A stretch of DNA of 64,000 nt from Arenicola marina (GCA_964019135.1 OZ025263.1:18267123-18331122), one strand, 5' to 3'. Counted from the stretch's first letter, positions 43,666-57,700 are shown. Translations and numbers: made by a program. Notes: a model not told the origin generated them from the sequence alone.

Positions 43666-44590
43666 GCCGACTGCTGTGAACTCAACTCAACTCAACTCAA
43701 CGTGGAAAGCAAGAAAAGCCGATAAACTTGTGCAGACAGTATTCATCTGTAGCAGTGCGTCGCTGCCTGCGAGCCCCAAGAGTGACGTTACCGCCCTTAC
43801 AAGGAAAAGACGCCAGTTACTTCTGCGCTATATGGGAGGAGAATACTGGTCTCCCTCCCTCTATCCCCATCCTCGTCTACCACCAGGGTAAGCCTGTCCC
43901 CTCCTAGCTGCTAGGTTTGGAAGATGACGATACTCACTCGGGGTTGCCATTAGCTTTATCACCGCACTTGGCAGTTAGTCTCGCCGGCCTCCTTTGGCTG
44001 TGGCCCTGGCTGTGGCCGTGGCTGTGGCCGTGGCTGTCTTGCCAATGGCTGTGGTTATGGCTGTGGCTGGGGCTGGGGCTGGATTGCCAATGGCTTTGGC
44101 TAGCCCACTGGTCCCCCTTCCTTGTCGCAGCTTCCTATGATGCAGCAGCCGCAGCAGCAGCAGCAGCAGCAGCCGCAGAGCCCTTCACTGGCCGGTCGCG
44201 CTGGCTGTCTTGCCTTGGTGGCGCCGCCGGAAGCGGGTCTCACCACTGAGCCATGGTCGCCGTCCCCCTCCAAGAGCGCTGTCCTCCTCCTCGCAGTAAG
44301 GACAACAGTCTCCTCTGACAGCAGAGCCTCATGGCCCCTCGGTTTGCGGCGCAGTGAGTGGTGGCCACGCTATCTGCATGAACAGTGAGTGCCCCACGGT
44401 GACCGTCGGACTGTCAGAAGAGGGCAGGAGGATGGCGAGGAGGAAGAGGAGGAGGAGGAGGAGGAAGAGGTGAGGGGTGTGGTAGGGAAAGTCCCTGCGA
44501 TAGTTGCCTCCTTCTGTTCCGACTCCTCGTGCGCTTCCGGTTTATTTCGTTGTCACTACAGCCAGGGTCGTTCATCCGTCTTTTAGCAGT
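43666..44590. other. Low-complexity region with possible coding exons, unresolved
   Basis: Includes CTCAA repeats (43680-43700), GGCTGTGGC-type repeats (43990-44100), a CAG run (44141-44177) and a GAG run (44436-44472). A pyrimidine-rich acceptor CCCCCTTCCTTGTCGCAG ends at 44130, followed by a frame reading LPMMQQPQQQQQQQPQ; possible donors are GTAAGG near 44297 and GTGAGG after the GAG run. Splice signals and polyQ or polyE coding are suggestive but not enough to call a gene. Confidence 0.3.
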
Positions 44591-45450
44591 CGCCGACCAG
44601 CTAGCGGGTGGGCTGGCTGACTGGCTGGCCGGTGGCCGGCGGGGTGGGTGGGTGAACGGGTGGGCACGGGGCTGGGTGGGAGACTGGCAGACTGGGGGAT
44701 GGGGGTGGTTGTGGCAGCAACCAGCAGCAGGCTATCTAGCCGAGCGTTGGTGGGGACTGTGGGGACGTCGGGCGGGTGGGGCCGGGGGCCTGGGACCATG
44801 GGGCGAGGTAAGGGGAGGAAGGCCGGGAGGGCAAGGCGCAGGCTGACGCAGGCGGTGGCGGGTTGGGGGGGGGGGGGAGGCGGCCTGGCGGGCCAGCTGA
44901 CCAAGAGGCCAGCCGCGCTGGCTACGGGGACTGAGGGGTGGAGGAGGAAGAGAATGGGGAGGGAGATAGGGGTGGCACGGCGGGAGAGGCACACAACGCC
45001 TCGTGTGGGTTTGGGTTAGGGTGAAGGTGAAGGCGCGGAGGGGGACAGGCGGGCTGGCTGGGGGTGGGGAGGAGGGGGGGGGGGGGGGTCCGGGTACCAC
45101 AGGGAGATATTGGCAGGGGTTCTGTGGGACAGCAAGTGCTCTGCTTATGGCAAGGAAGCGTCCCATTCACGCCCCTTGAGCAGGGTGAAGCAACATCAGC
45201 AGCAGCCGAGGCTGTGGCCATGGCACTCTGCCCCACCCGGTACCGGGCGCCCACCCCACCCCGCTCCCACCCTCACCCCCCGACGGTGCCCCCCTTACCC
45301 CACCCCTCCGATCCCCCCACTCCCACACTGTGTGTGTGACGTTAGCGGCGACCAAGGGCTAGCAGAAGTCTGGCTGATGAAATAATAATGACCCCTGCCC
45401 CTGTTTCCTCTCACAAACCCTGACCCCCGCACCCCTCAACCCTTTATTCC
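44591..45450. other. G-rich then C-rich low-complexity DNA, no gene seen
   Basis: Positions 44600-45100 are rich in GGGTGGG and GGGG runs, and 45235-45330 is C-rich. Pro/Gly/Arg-rich open frames occur on both strands, which is expected from composition. The G-runs could form quadruplexes. Confidence 0.5.
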
Positions 45451-45451
45451 T

Positions 45452-45487
45452 GATATATATATATATATAGATATATATATATATATT
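45452..45487. repeat. AT dinucleotide microsatellite
   Basis: TA repeats with one interrupting AGA. Confidence 0.95.
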
Positions 45488-45839
45488 TCCTTTTCACATA
45501 TCTTTCATAGCCTTTCCCTCGTCTGATGGCCACTCCGGTCCTCCACAACCCAGAACATTTACCCGATGCTAGCTTTCCCTTTAAGTGCTATTGCATTATT
45601 TTAATTCCCTTTTTTAGCGCTCTCTTTATCTCTCTCTCCCCCGGCTATTTCCATCTCCCCCCTCCTCCTATCTCTCTGCCCATGTCGCTCGTGGTCCATC
45701 CTATGTCCTTTTACGCAAAGAGCAAAGAGTTACCCCCGGGGACATGGCTCCACTCTCCCTTTCTACACCCATTGACGCGATATGACAAAATGGGGTTAAA
45801 GCGTCTTGAATATAAAACCAACCATCCTTATTATATTAT

Positions 45840-45843
<4 letters not shown>

Positions 45844-45876
<33 letters not shown>
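45844..45876 (+). repeat. CT dinucleotide microsatellite
   Basis: About 16 CT units in a wider pyrimidine-rich stretch. Confidence 0.95.
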
Positions 45877-45877
<1 letters not shown>

Positions 45878-45899
45878 CCCCTCTCTACACCCCTTCCTC

Positions 45900-46290
45900 A
45901 ACCTATTCTACAGGTAAAGCTATTCTTACAACAATTATTCCTATGCAAAACTTTTTATTATATGTCTTATTGCATAAGACAATGGTACAATGTACAAGAA
46001 CTCCACAAAATGTCTCTTTAGACATTTACTGTCAGACTGGCACAGCCAGATGGGCGGAGACGTGGCGTTCTTGTGTACTACGTCATCAAATGGTGGTTAT
46101 TGTTATTATATTGAAGTTTTTACCACTTAAAAGCCAGCTTCTGGGTCAATTAATTCATCGAGTTAACATAAAACACATATGGAAACATTCTGTGTGGTTG
46201 TGCAAATTATGTGGCTCATAGTACTTACACAAACATTGTTCGGTTTATTTTATTATGTAACACTTTGTTCAATAAACGAATCCATCCATC
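45900..46290 (+). mobile_element. Possible 3' end of a non-LTR retrotransposon
   Basis: The stretch ends with TTCAATAAACGAATCCATCC and a short ATCC run, a form typical of non-LTR retrotransposon 3' tails (poly(A)-signal-like word followed by a short microsatellite). No reverse transcriptase is recognisable upstream, so this would be a heavily 5'-truncated copy. A small perfect hairpin, GTCTTAT-TGC-ATAAGAC, lies at 45964-45980. Confidence 0.4.
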
Positions 46291-46585
46291 CACATGTCTT
46301 TACTTTCCTAGCGTGTCTGGAGAGTGTATTTCTCTCTCAAATCTTTAAATGTCATGCATTTCATTACAGAATGTGATCGTATCTCTGCCTCGTCTTTGCA
46401 ATCTTTCACACGATATAGATACGTTGTTTATGCTTAAACCAACATCTCGGCCAGTTTCAAGAAGTAATTTATGATTTCCACATAGGAATCGAATATTTAC
46501 GGGATTTCTCAACAGATAGATATTTCCGAATTTAGCAAAGTGTTGTATTTGGTAGAGTAACAATCATAAGACTTGGCGCCTCCCT
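46291..46585. other. Unique sequence, no feature seen
   Basis: AT-rich; a short minus-strand open frame (46345-46563) has no recognisable domain. Confidence 0.4.
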
Positions 46586-47083
46586 TTACGTTAGCACATC
46601 AGTTTTGAGGGTTATTTCACAGACGAAGTCATTCGTATCTTCGAGGTTCTGAGATAACCGCGCAAAAACCAAAGAAACATCATTGCCATCAGTTCCGGGT
46701 AAAACGATTCGGGATATCAGTGTGAATATAGCATAGCTTCCAAATCCCATTCGGGATATCAGTGCGAATATAGCATAGCTTCCAAATCCGATTCGGGATA
46801 TCAGTGTGAATATAGCATAGCTTCCAAATCCGATTCGGGATATCAGTGTGAATATGGCATAGCTTCCAAATCCGATTCGGGATATCAGTGTGAATATAGC
46901 ATAGCTTCCAAATCCGATTCGGGATATCAGTGTGAATGCAGAATAGCCATCAGATCCGAATACAGCGATTGGGAAAATCAGTGAGGGATGCCAGTTTGTG
47001 TAGAATGAGATTTGTGATTTGGCAAAACGGGGCGGGCGGCTGACAATCGTTAGTAATAACGTTAAATTCCCTATGTAATTCAA
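46586..47083 (-). other. Open frame of 165 codons with six 14-residue repeats
   Basis: The minus strand is open for 165 codons and crosses a 42-bp tandem repeat (46690-46945) translated as about six copies of TLISRIGFGSYAIF. Non-repeated flanks are open too: MNYIGNLTLLLTIVSRPPRF at the start and a 40-residue acidic tail. Repeat units differ by few bases. I do not recognise the protein. It may be a chance frame over an in-phase minisatellite (42 bp is 14 codons). Confidence 0.25.
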
Positions 47084-47216
47084 TGTAGAGTTGATACGAC
47101 TGCACCGAATGTGTTGGAAGATGCAGTTGATAGTGGACTATACTGATGGGAGGAGGACGGATGGGGGGGGGGGGGGGGGAGGGGCTATTTTGATTGGGTA
47201 TTTGGATATTTCTGTC

Positions 47217-47506
47217 TTGAGATCGAATGGTCAATTAACAACCTTATGAATCACAGGCGGGTGCCAATTTGTTGGCAGAATTATGCATGGGACCAACAAT
47301 GGTAGGATATCATGTATTGTGCGGTAGTGAAATTTAATATCTGGTGGGTTAATAAAATGCAATATCTTGTGGGGTAATAAAATGCCATATCTTGTGGAGG
47401 GATAAATGCAATATCTTGTGGGGTGATAAATGGAATATTTTGTGGGGTTACCATGGACAATGGATGTACATTGCCTGTTATTTCCACTCTTAAATCGGGC
47501 TATTTC
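47217..47506 (+). repeat. Dispersed repeat copy carrying an internal tandem expansion
   Basis: Flanks at 47217-47305 and 47452-47506 match 63221-63410, sharing ATGGTCAATTAA, TTATGAATCAC, ACCAACAATG and TTTCCACTC. Between them, 47306-47452 contains about five units of roughly 25 bp with the word ATATCTTGTGGGG. The other copy has that word once. It may be a non-autonomous mobile element; no ends or coding capacity are defined. Confidence 0.75.
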
Positions 47507-47539
47507 ATACTGATTGATACTGATTCCAAATACGCCGTT

Positions 47540-47985
47540 TACCAGTTACCGGTATGCCGCATACCAGTTACCAGTACGCCATATGCCATTACAAGTACGC
47601 CATATACCAGTTACCAGTACGCTAGCTACCAGTTACCAGTACGCCAGATACCAGTTACCAGTACGCCAGATATCAGTTACCAGTACGCCATATACCAATT
47701 ACCAGTACGCCATATGCCAAATACCAGTACGCCATATACCAGTTACCAGTACGCCATATGCCAGTTACCAGTACGCCATATGCCAGTTGCCAGTACATCA
47801 TATACCAGTTACCAGTACGCCATATTCCAGTTGCCAGTACATCATATACCAGCTACCAGTACGCCATATGCCAGTTGCCAGTACATCATATACCAGCTAC
47901 CAGTACGCCATATGCCAGTTGCCAGTACATCATATGCCAGTTACCAGCACGCTAGATACAAGTTACCAGTACGCCATAGCGGCTG
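47540..47985 (+). repeat. 22-bp minisatellite, about 20 units
   Basis: Unit built from CCAGTTACCAGTACGCCATA plus TR; a second subtype has GTTGCCAGTACATCATA. The subtypes alternate regularly in the right half, giving a 44-bp higher-order unit. Confidence 0.95.
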
Positions 47986-48728
47986 TGAGAGCCGACAAGG
48001 ACGATAGCACACGGAGTCCTGGTATCAGACTCCCAGAGACCACGTGATGCCACGTCAGCAAAGTCCTCCTTCACCACCCACAGCCTCCACTCTCTCCCTC
48101 CGTCATATGTATCCAATTGATCTGCCTCGGTGCTAGATAAACAACTGTGGCTGAAGTACAAAGGAGAGTCAGGGAGACAGTGAAAGGCACAGAGAGAAGG
48201 TGGAAAAACGGCTCAGACCTTTATTACCCTCCCCCCACCCCTCTCTCTCTCTCCAGCCCGAAACATGCATCTTTCATATCAACCCCACAGCGACAAGCCA
48301 TAAAAGACTGGTTCCTGACTTCCTCCCCGCGCGAGACAAAACCCACCCGAGGTGACGATGGGAACCAGTCAGACATGCCGTATCACGTCACGTGCGTAGT
48401 TCCCCCGGGGGTTTGGCCGTCACGCTTCGCTGAAGCCCAAAAGCATTTTTTTGTTACCAGGCCATCCAGCACTCTCGGAACTGTCGTGGAGTCTCGTCGT
48501 GCGGGACTCTCGTATGAACGAGATCTTGACGTGGCCAGCTGCCATGGTCACAGCCACTTCCGGTGCGTTTGTCGTTCGTGGTCTAGCCAGCGTGTCATTC
48601 ACAATTCATGTGCAACAAACTTGTGGCGTGGGTAGAGGAACCTGAAAACCCGTGAAAGTAGGGCATACGTGCATTGTATATTTACAAGCTTATCTGTAGC
48701 CTTACGGCTGATGAGCAAGCGGCATGGG
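47986..48728. other. Unique sequence, no gene recognised
   Basis: A plus-strand open frame at 48147-48635 has no recognisable domain. A short CT run lies at 48240-48255. The 40-bp satellite begins abruptly at about 48729. Confidence 0.45.
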
Positions 48729-51700
48729 GCTGTATAGGAAGACAATCGCTATCCCGACTTGTTCTGGAGCTATATAGGAAGACAACCGCTATCCCGCCAT
48801 GTCGTGGAGCTCTATAGGAAGACAACCGCTATCTCGCCATGTTCTGGAGCTGCATAGGAAGACAACCGCTATCTCGCCATGTTCTGGAGCTGTATAGGAA
48901 GACAACCGCTATCCCGCCACGTTCTGGAGCTGTAGAGGAAGACAACCGCTATCCGGCCATGTTCTGGAGCTGTATAGGAAGACAACCACTATCCCGCCAT
49001 GTTCTGGAGCTGTATAGGAAGACAACCGCTATCCCGCCATGTTCTGGAGCTGTATAGGAAGACAACCGCTATCTCGCCATGTTCTGGAGCTGTATAGGAA
49101 GACAACCGCTATCCCGCCATGTTCGGGAGCTGCATAGGAAGACAACCGCTATCTCGCCATGTTCTGGAGCTGTATAGGAAGACAACCACTATCCCGCCAT
49201 GTTCTGGAGCTGTATAGGAAGACAACCGCTATCCCGCCATGTTCTGGAGCTGTATAGGAAGACAACCGCTATCTGGCCATGTTCTGGAGCTGTATAGGAA
49301 GACAACCGCTATCCCGCCATGTTCGGGAGCAGCATAGGAAGACAACCGCTATCCCGCCATGTTCTGGAGCTGTATAGGAAGACAACCGCTATCTCGCCAT
49401 GTTCTGGAGCTGTATAGGAAGACAACCGCTATCCCGCCATGTTCGGGAGCTGCATAGGAAGACAACCGCTATCTCGCCATGTTCTGGAGCTCTATAGGAA
49501 GACAACCGCTATCCCGCCATGTTCTGGAGCTGCATAGGAAGACAACCGCTATCCGGCCATGTTCTGGAGCTGTATAGGAAGACAACCGCTATCCCGCCAT
49601 GTTCTGGAGCTGTATGGGAAGACAACCGCTATCCGGCCATGTTCTGGAGCTGTATAGGAAGACAACCGCTATCCCGCCATGTTCTGGAGCTGTAGAGGAA
49701 GACAACCACTATCTCGCCATGTTCTGGAGCTGTATAGGAAGACAACCACTATCCCGCCATGTTCGGGAGCTGTAGAGGAAGACAACCGCTATCTCGCCAT
49801 GTTCTGGAGCTGTATAGGAAGACAACCGCTATCCCGCCATGTTCGGGAGCTGTATAGGAAGACAACCGCTATCCCGCCATGTTCTGGAGCTGTATAGGAA
49901 GACAACCACTATCTCGCCATGTTCTGGAGCTGCATAGGAAGACAACCGCTATCCCGCCATGTTCTGGAGCTGTATAGGAAGACAACCGCTATCCCGCCAT
50001 GTTCTGGAGCTGTATAGGAAGACAACCGCTATCCCGCCATGTTCTGGAGCTGTATGGGAAGACAACCGCTATCCCGCCATGTTCTGGAGCTGTATAGGAA
50101 GACAACCGCTATCCCGCCATATTCTGGAGCTGTAGAGGAAGACAACCACTATCTCGCCATGTTCTGGAGCTGTATAGGAAGACAACCACTATCCCGCCAT
50201 GTTCTGGAGCTGTAGAGGAAGACAACCGCTATCCCGCCATGTTCTGGAGCTGTATAGGAAGACAACCGCTATCCCGCCATGTTCTGGAGCTGCATAGGAA
50301 GACAACCGCTATCCCGCCATGTTCTGGAGCTGTAGAAGAAGACAACCACTATCTCGCCATGTTCTGGAGCTGTATAGGAAGACAACCACTATCCCGCCAT
50401 GTTCAGGAGCTGTATAGGAAGACAACCGCTATCCGGCCATGTTCTGGAGCTGTATAGGAAGACAACCACTATCTCGCCATGTTCTGGAGCTGTACAGGAT
50501 GACAACCGCTATCCCGCCATATTCTGGAGCTGTATAGGAAGACAACCGCTATCTCGCCATGTTCTGGAGCTGTATAGGAAGACAACCACTATCCCGCCAT
50601 GCCCTGGAGCTGCATAGGATGACAACCGCTATCTCGCCATGTTCTGGAGCTGTATAGGAAGACAACCACTATCTCGTCATGTTCTGGAGCTGTATAGGAA
50701 GAAAACCGCTATCCCGCCATGTTCTGGAGCTGTATGGGAAGACAACCGCTATCCCGCCATGTTCTGGAGCTGTATAGGAAGACAACCGCTATCCCGCCAT
50801 GTTCTGGAGCTGTAGAGGAAGACAACCGCTATCCCGTCATGTTCTGGAGCTGTATGGGAAGACAACCGCTATCCCGCCACGTTCTGGAGCTGTATAGGAA
50901 GACAACCGCTATCCCGCCATGTTCTGGAGCTGTAGAGGAAGACAACCGCTATCCCGTCATGTTCTGGAGCTGTATGGGAAGACAACCGCTATCCCGCCAT
51001 GTTCTGGAGCTGTATAGGAAGACAACCGCTATCCCGTCATGTTCTGGAGCTGTATGGGAAGACAACCGCTATCCCGCCACGTTCTGGAGCTGTATAGGAA
51101 GACAACCGCTATCCCGCCATGTTCTGGAGCTGTAGAGGAAGACAACCGCTATCCGGCCATGTTCTGGAGCTGTAGAGGAAGACAACCGCTATCCGGCCAT
51201 GTTCTGGAGCTGTATAGAAAGATAACCGCTATCCCGACTTGTTCTGGAGCTGTATAGGAAGACAACCGCTATTTCGCCATGTTCTGGAGCTGTATAGGAA
51301 GACAACCGCTATCCCGCCATGTTCTGGAGCTGTAGAGGAAGACAACCGCTATCCGGCCATGTTCTGGAGCTGTATAGAAAGATAACCGCTATCCCGACTT
51401 GTTCTGGAGCTGTATAGGAAGACAACCACTATCCCGCCATGTTCTGGAGCTGTATAGAACGATAACCGCTATCCCGACTTGTTCTGGAGCTGTATAGGAA
51501 GACAACCGCTATCTCGCCATGTTCTGGAGCTGTATAGGAAGACAACCACTATCCCGCCATGTTCTGGAGCTGTATGGGAAGACAACCGCTATCCCGTCAT
51601 GTTCTGGAGCTGCATAGGAAGACAACCGCTATCCCGCCATGTTCTGGAGCTGTATGGGAAGACAACCGCTATCCCGCCATGTTCTGGAGCTGTATAGGAA

Positions 51701-54700
51701 GAAAACCGTTCTCCCGCCATGTTCTGGAGCTGTAGAGGAAGACAACCGCTATCCGGCCATGTTCTGGAGCTGTATAGAAAGATAACCGCTATCCCGACTT
51801 GTTCTGGAGCTGTATAGGAAGACAACCGCTATCCGGCCATGTTCTGGAGCCGTATAGAAAGATAACCGCTATCCCGACTTGTTCTGGAGATGTATAGGAA
51901 GACAACCGCTATCTCGCCATGTTCTGGAGCTGTATAGGAAGACAACCGCTATCCGGCCATGTTCTGGAGCTGTATAGGAAAACAACCACTATCTCGCCAT
52001 GTTCTGGAGCTGTACAGGATGACAACCGCTATCCCGCCATATTCTGGAGCTGTATAGGAAGACAACCGCTATCTCGCCATGTTCTGGAGCTGTATAGGAA
52101 GACAACCACTATCCCGCCATGCCCTGGAGCTGCATAGGATGACAACCGCTATCTCGCCATGTTCTGGAGCTGTATAGGAAGACAACCACTATCTCGTCAT
52201 GTTCTGGAGCTGTATAGGAAGAAAACCGCTATCCCGCCATGTTCTGGAGCTGTATGGGAAGACAACCGCTATCCCGCCACGTTCTGGAGCTGTATAGGAA
52301 GACAACCGCTATCCCGTCATGTTCTGGAGCTGTATGGGAAGACAACCGCTATCCCGCCACGTTCTGGAGCTGTATAGGAAGACAACCGCTATCCCGCCAT
52401 GTTCTGGAGCTGTAGAGGAAGACAACCGCTATCCCGTCATGTTCTGGAGCTGTATGGGAAGACAACCGCTATCCCGTCATGTTCTGGAGCTGTATAGGAA
52501 GACAACCGCTATCCCGCCATGTTCTGGAGCTGTATGGGAAGACAACCGCTATCCGGCCATGTTCTGGAGCTGTATAGGAAGACAACCGCTATCCCGCCAT
52601 GTTCTGGAGCTGTAGAGGAAGACAACCACTATCTCGCCATGTTCTGGAGCTGTATAGGAAGACAACCACTATCCCGCCATGTTCGGGAGCTGTAGAGGAA
52701 GACAACCGCTATCCCGCCATGTTCTGGAGCTGTATAGGAAGACAACCGCTATCCCGCCATGTTCGGGAGCTGTATAGGAAGACAACCGCTATCCCGCCAT
52801 GTTCTGGAGCTGTATAGGAAGACAACCACTATCTCGCCATGTTCTGGAGCTGCATAGGAAGACAACCGCTATCCCGCCATGTTCTGGAGCTGTATAGGAA
52901 GACAACCGCTATCCCGCCATGTTCTGGAGCTGTATAGGAAGACAACCGCTATCCCGCCATGTTCTGGAGCTGTATGGGAAGACAACCGCTATCCCGCCAT
53001 GTTCTGGAGCTGTATAGGAAGACAACCGCTATCCCGCCATATTCTGGAGCTGTAGAGGAAGACAACCACTATCTCGCCATGTTCTGGAGCTGTATAGGAA
53101 GACAACCACTATCCCGCCATGTTCTGGAGCTGTAGAGGAAGACAACCGCTATCCCGCCATGTTCTGGAGCTGTATAGGAAGACAACCGCTATCCCGCCAT
53201 GTTCTGGAGCTGCATAGGAAGACAACCGCTATCCCGCCATGTTCTGGAGCTGTAGAAGAAGACAACCACTATCTCGCCATGTTCTGGAGCTGTATAGGAA
53301 GACAACCACTATCCCGCGATGTTCAGGAGCTGTATAGGAAGACAACCGCTATCCGGCCATGTTCTGGAGCTGTATAGGAAGACAACCACTATCTCGCCAT
53401 GTTCTGGAGCTGTACAGGATGACAACCGCTATCCCGCCATATTCTGGAGCTGTATGGGAAGACAACCGCTATCCCGCCATGTTCTGGAGCTGTATAGGAA
53501 GACAACCGCTATCCCGCCATGTTCTGGAGCTGTAGAGGAAGACAACCGCTATCCCGTCATGTTCTGGAGCTGTATGGGAAGACAACCGCTATCCCGCCAC
53601 GTTCTGGAGCTGTATAGGAAGACAACCGCTATCCCGCCATGTTCTGGAGCTGTAGAGGAAGACAACCGCTATCCCGTCATGTTCTGGAGCTGTATGGGAA
53701 GACAACCGCTATCCCGCCATGTTCTGGAGCTGTATAGGAAGACAACCGCTATCCCGTCATGTTCTGGAGCTGTATGGGAAGACAACCGCTATCCCGCCAC
53801 GTTCTGGAGCTGTATAGGAAGACAACCGCTATCCCGCCATGTTCTGGAGCTGTAGAGGAAGACAACCGCTATCCGGCCATGTTCTGGAGCTGTAGAGGAA
53901 GACAACCGCTATCCGGCCATGTTCTGGAGCTGTATAGAAAGATAACCGCTATCCCGACTTGTTCTGGAGCTGTATAGGAAGACAACCGCTATTTCGCCAT
54001 GTTCTGGAGCTGTATAGGAAGACAACCGCTATCCCGCCATGTTCTGGAGCTGTAGAGGAAGACAACCGCTATCCGGCCATGTTCTGGAGCTGTATAGAAA
54101 GATAACCGCTATCCCGACTTGTTCTGGAGCTGTATAGGAAGACAACCACTATCCCGCCATGTTCTGGAGCTGTATAGAACGATAACCGCTATCCCGACTT
54201 GTTCTGGAGCTGTATAGGAAGACAACCGCTATCTCGCCATGTTCTGGAGCTGTATAGGAAGACAACCACTATCCCGCCATGTTCTGGAGCTGTATGGGAA
54301 GACAACCGCTATCCCGTCATGTTCTGGAGCTGCATAGGAAGACAACCGCTATCCCGCCATGTTCTGGAGCTGTATGGGAAGACAACCGCTATCCCGCCAT
54401 GTTCTGGAGCTGTATAGGAAGAAAACCGTTCTCCCGCCATGTTCTGGAGCTGTAGAGGAAGACAACCGCTATCCGGCCATGTTCTGGAGCTGTATAGAAA
54501 GATAACCGCTATCCCGACTTGTTCTGGAGCTGTATAGGAAGACAACCGCTATCCGGCCATGTTCTGGAGCCGTATAGAAAGATAACCGCTATCCCGACTT
54601 GTTCTGGAGATGTATAGGAAGACAACCGCTATCTCGCCATGTTCTGGAGCTGTATAGGAAGACAACCGCTATCCGGCCATGTTCTGGAGCTGTATAGGAA

Positions 54701-57700
54701 AACAACCACTATCTCGCCATGTTCTGGAGCTGTACAGGATGACAACCGCTATCCCGCCATATTCTGGAGCTGTATAGGAAGACAACCGCTATCTCGCCAT
54801 GTTCTGGAGCTGTATAGGAAGACAACCACTATCCCGCCATGCCCTGGAGCTGCATAGGATGACAACCGCTATCTCGCCATGTTCTGGAGCTGTATAGGAA
54901 GACAACCACTATCTCGTCATGTTCTGGAGCTGTATAGGAAGAAAACCGCTATCCCGCCATGTTCTGGAGCTGTATGGGAAGACAACCGCTATCCCGCCAC
55001 GTTCTGGAGCTGTATAGGAAGACAACCGCTATCCCGTCATGTTCTGGAGCTGTATGGGAAGACAACCGCTATCCCGCCACGTTCTGGAGCTGTATAGGAA
55101 GACAACCGCTATCCCGCCATGTTCTGGAGCTGTAGAGGAAGACAACCGCTATCCCGTCATGTTCTGGAGCTGTATGGGAAGACAACCGCTATCCCGTCAT
55201 GTTCTGGAGCTGTATAGGAAGACAACCGCTATCCCGCCATGTTCTGGAGCTGTATGGGAAGACAACCGCTATCCGGCCATGTTCTGGAGCTGTATAGGAA
55301 GACAACCGCTATCCCGCCATGTTCTGGAGCTGTAGAGGAAGACAACCACTATCTCGCCATGTTCTGGAGCTGTATAGGAAGACAACCACTATCCCGCCAT
55401 GTTCGGGAGCTGTAGAGGAAGACAACCGCTATCCCGCCATGTTCTGGAGCTGTATAGGAAGACAACCGCTATCCCGCCATGTTCGGGAGCTGTATAGGAA
55501 GACAACCGCTATCCCGCCATGTTCTGGAGCTGTATAGGAAGACAACCACTATCTCGCCATGTTCTGGAGCTGCATAGGAAGACAACCGCTATCCCGCCAT
55601 GTTCTGGAGCTGTATAGGAAGACAACCGCTATCCCGCCATGTTCTGGAGCTGTATAGGAAGACAACCGCTATCCCGCCATGTTCTGGAGCTGTATGGGAA
55701 GACAACCGCTATCCCGCCATGTTCTGGAGCTGTATAGGAAGACAACCGCTATCCCGCCATATTCTGGAGCTGTAGAGGAAGACAACCACTATCTCGCCAT
55801 GTTCTGGAGCTGTATAGGAAGACAACCACTATCCCGCCATGTTCTGGAGCTGTAGAGGAAGACAACCGCTATCCCGCCATGTTCTGGAGCTGTATAGGAA
55901 GACAACCGCTATCCCGCCATGTTCTGGAGCTGCATAGGAAGACAACCGCTATCCCGCCATGTTCTGGAGCTGTAGAAGAAGACAACCACTATCTCGCCAT
56001 GTTCTGGAGCTGTATAGGAAGACAACCACTATCCCGCCATGTTCAGGAGCTGTATAGGAAGACAACCGCTATCCGGCCATGTTCTGGAGCTGTATAGGAA
56101 GACAACCACTATCTCGCCATGTTCTGGAGCTGTACAGGATGACAACCGCTATCCCGCCATATTCTGGAGCTGTATAGGAAGACAACCGCTATCTCGCCAT
56201 GTTCTGGAGCTGTATAGGAAGACAACCACTATCCCGCCATGCCCTGGAGCTGCATAGGATGACAACCGCTATCTCGCCATGTTCTGGAGCTGTATAGGAA
56301 GACAACCACTATCTCGTCATGTTCTGGAGCTGTATAGGAAGAAAACCGCTATCCCGCCATGTTCTGGAGCTGTATGGGAAGACAACCGCTATCCCGCCAT
56401 GTTCTGGAGCTGTATAGGAAGACAACCGCTATCCCGCCATGTTCTGGAGCTGTAGAGGAAGACAACCGCTATCCCGTCATGTTCTGGAGCTGTATGGGAA
56501 GACAACCGCTATCCCGCCACGTTCTGGAGCTGTATAGGAAGACAACCGCTATCCCGCCATGTTCTGGAGCTGTAGAGGAAGACAACCGCTATCCCGTCAT
56601 GTTCTGGAGCTGTATGGGAAGACAACCGCTATCCCGCCATGTTCTGGAGCTGTATAGGAAGACAACCGCTATCCCGTCATGTTCTGGAGCTGTATGGGAA
56701 GACAACCGCTATCCCGCCACGTTCTGGAGCTGTATAGGAAGACAACCGCTATCCCGCCATGTTCTGGAGCTGTAGAGGAAGACAACCGCTATCCGGCCAT
56801 GTTCTGGAGCTGTAGAGGAAGACAACCGCTATCCGGCCATGTTCTGGAGCTGTATAGAAAGATAACCGCTATCCCGACTTGTTCTGGAGCTGTATAGGAA
56901 GACAACCGCTATTTCGCCATGTTCTGGAGCTGTATAGGAAGACAACCGCTATCCCGCCATGTTCTGGAGCTGTAGAGGAAGACAACCGCTATCCGGCCAT
57001 GTTCTGGAGCTGTATAGAAAGATAACCGCTATCCCGACTTGTTCTGGAGCTGTATAGGAAGACAACCACTATCCCGCCATGTTCTGGAGCTGTATAGAAA
57101 GATAACCGCTATCCCGACTTGTTCTGGAGCTGTATAGGAAGACAACCGCTATCTCGCCATGTTCTGGAGCTGTATAGGAAGACAACCACTATCCCGCCAT
57201 GTTCTGGAGCTGTATGGGAAGACAACCGCTATCCCGTCATGTTCTGGAGCTGCATAGGAAGACAACCGCTATCCCGCCATGTTCTGGAGCTGTATGGGAA
57301 GACAACCGCTATCCCGCCATGTTCTGGAGCTGTATAGGAAGAAAACCGTTCTCCCGCCATGTTCTGGAGCTGTAGAGGAAGACAACCGCTATCCGGCCAT
57401 GTTCTGGAGCTGTATAGAAAGATAACCGCTATCCCGACTTGTTCTGGAGCTGTATAGGAAGACAACCGCTATCCGGCCAGGTTCTGGAGCCGTATAGAAA
57501 GATAACCGCTATCCCGACTTGTTCTGGAGATGTATAGGAAGACAACCGCTATCTCGCCATGTTCTGGAGCTGTATAGGAAGACAACCGCTATCCGGCCAT
57601 GTTCTGGAGCTGTATAGGAAAACAACCACTATCTCGCCATGTTCTGGAGCTGTACAGGATGACAACCGCTATCCCGCCATATTCTGGAGCTGTATAGGAA

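Noticed and set aside
44572..45254. Proline-rich minus-strand and Gly/Arg-rich plus-strand frames
   Set aside because: Expected from G-rich DNA; no domains or splice support.
48147..48635. 162-codon plus-strand frame
   Set aside because: No recognisable domain, no splice context, composition like its surroundings.
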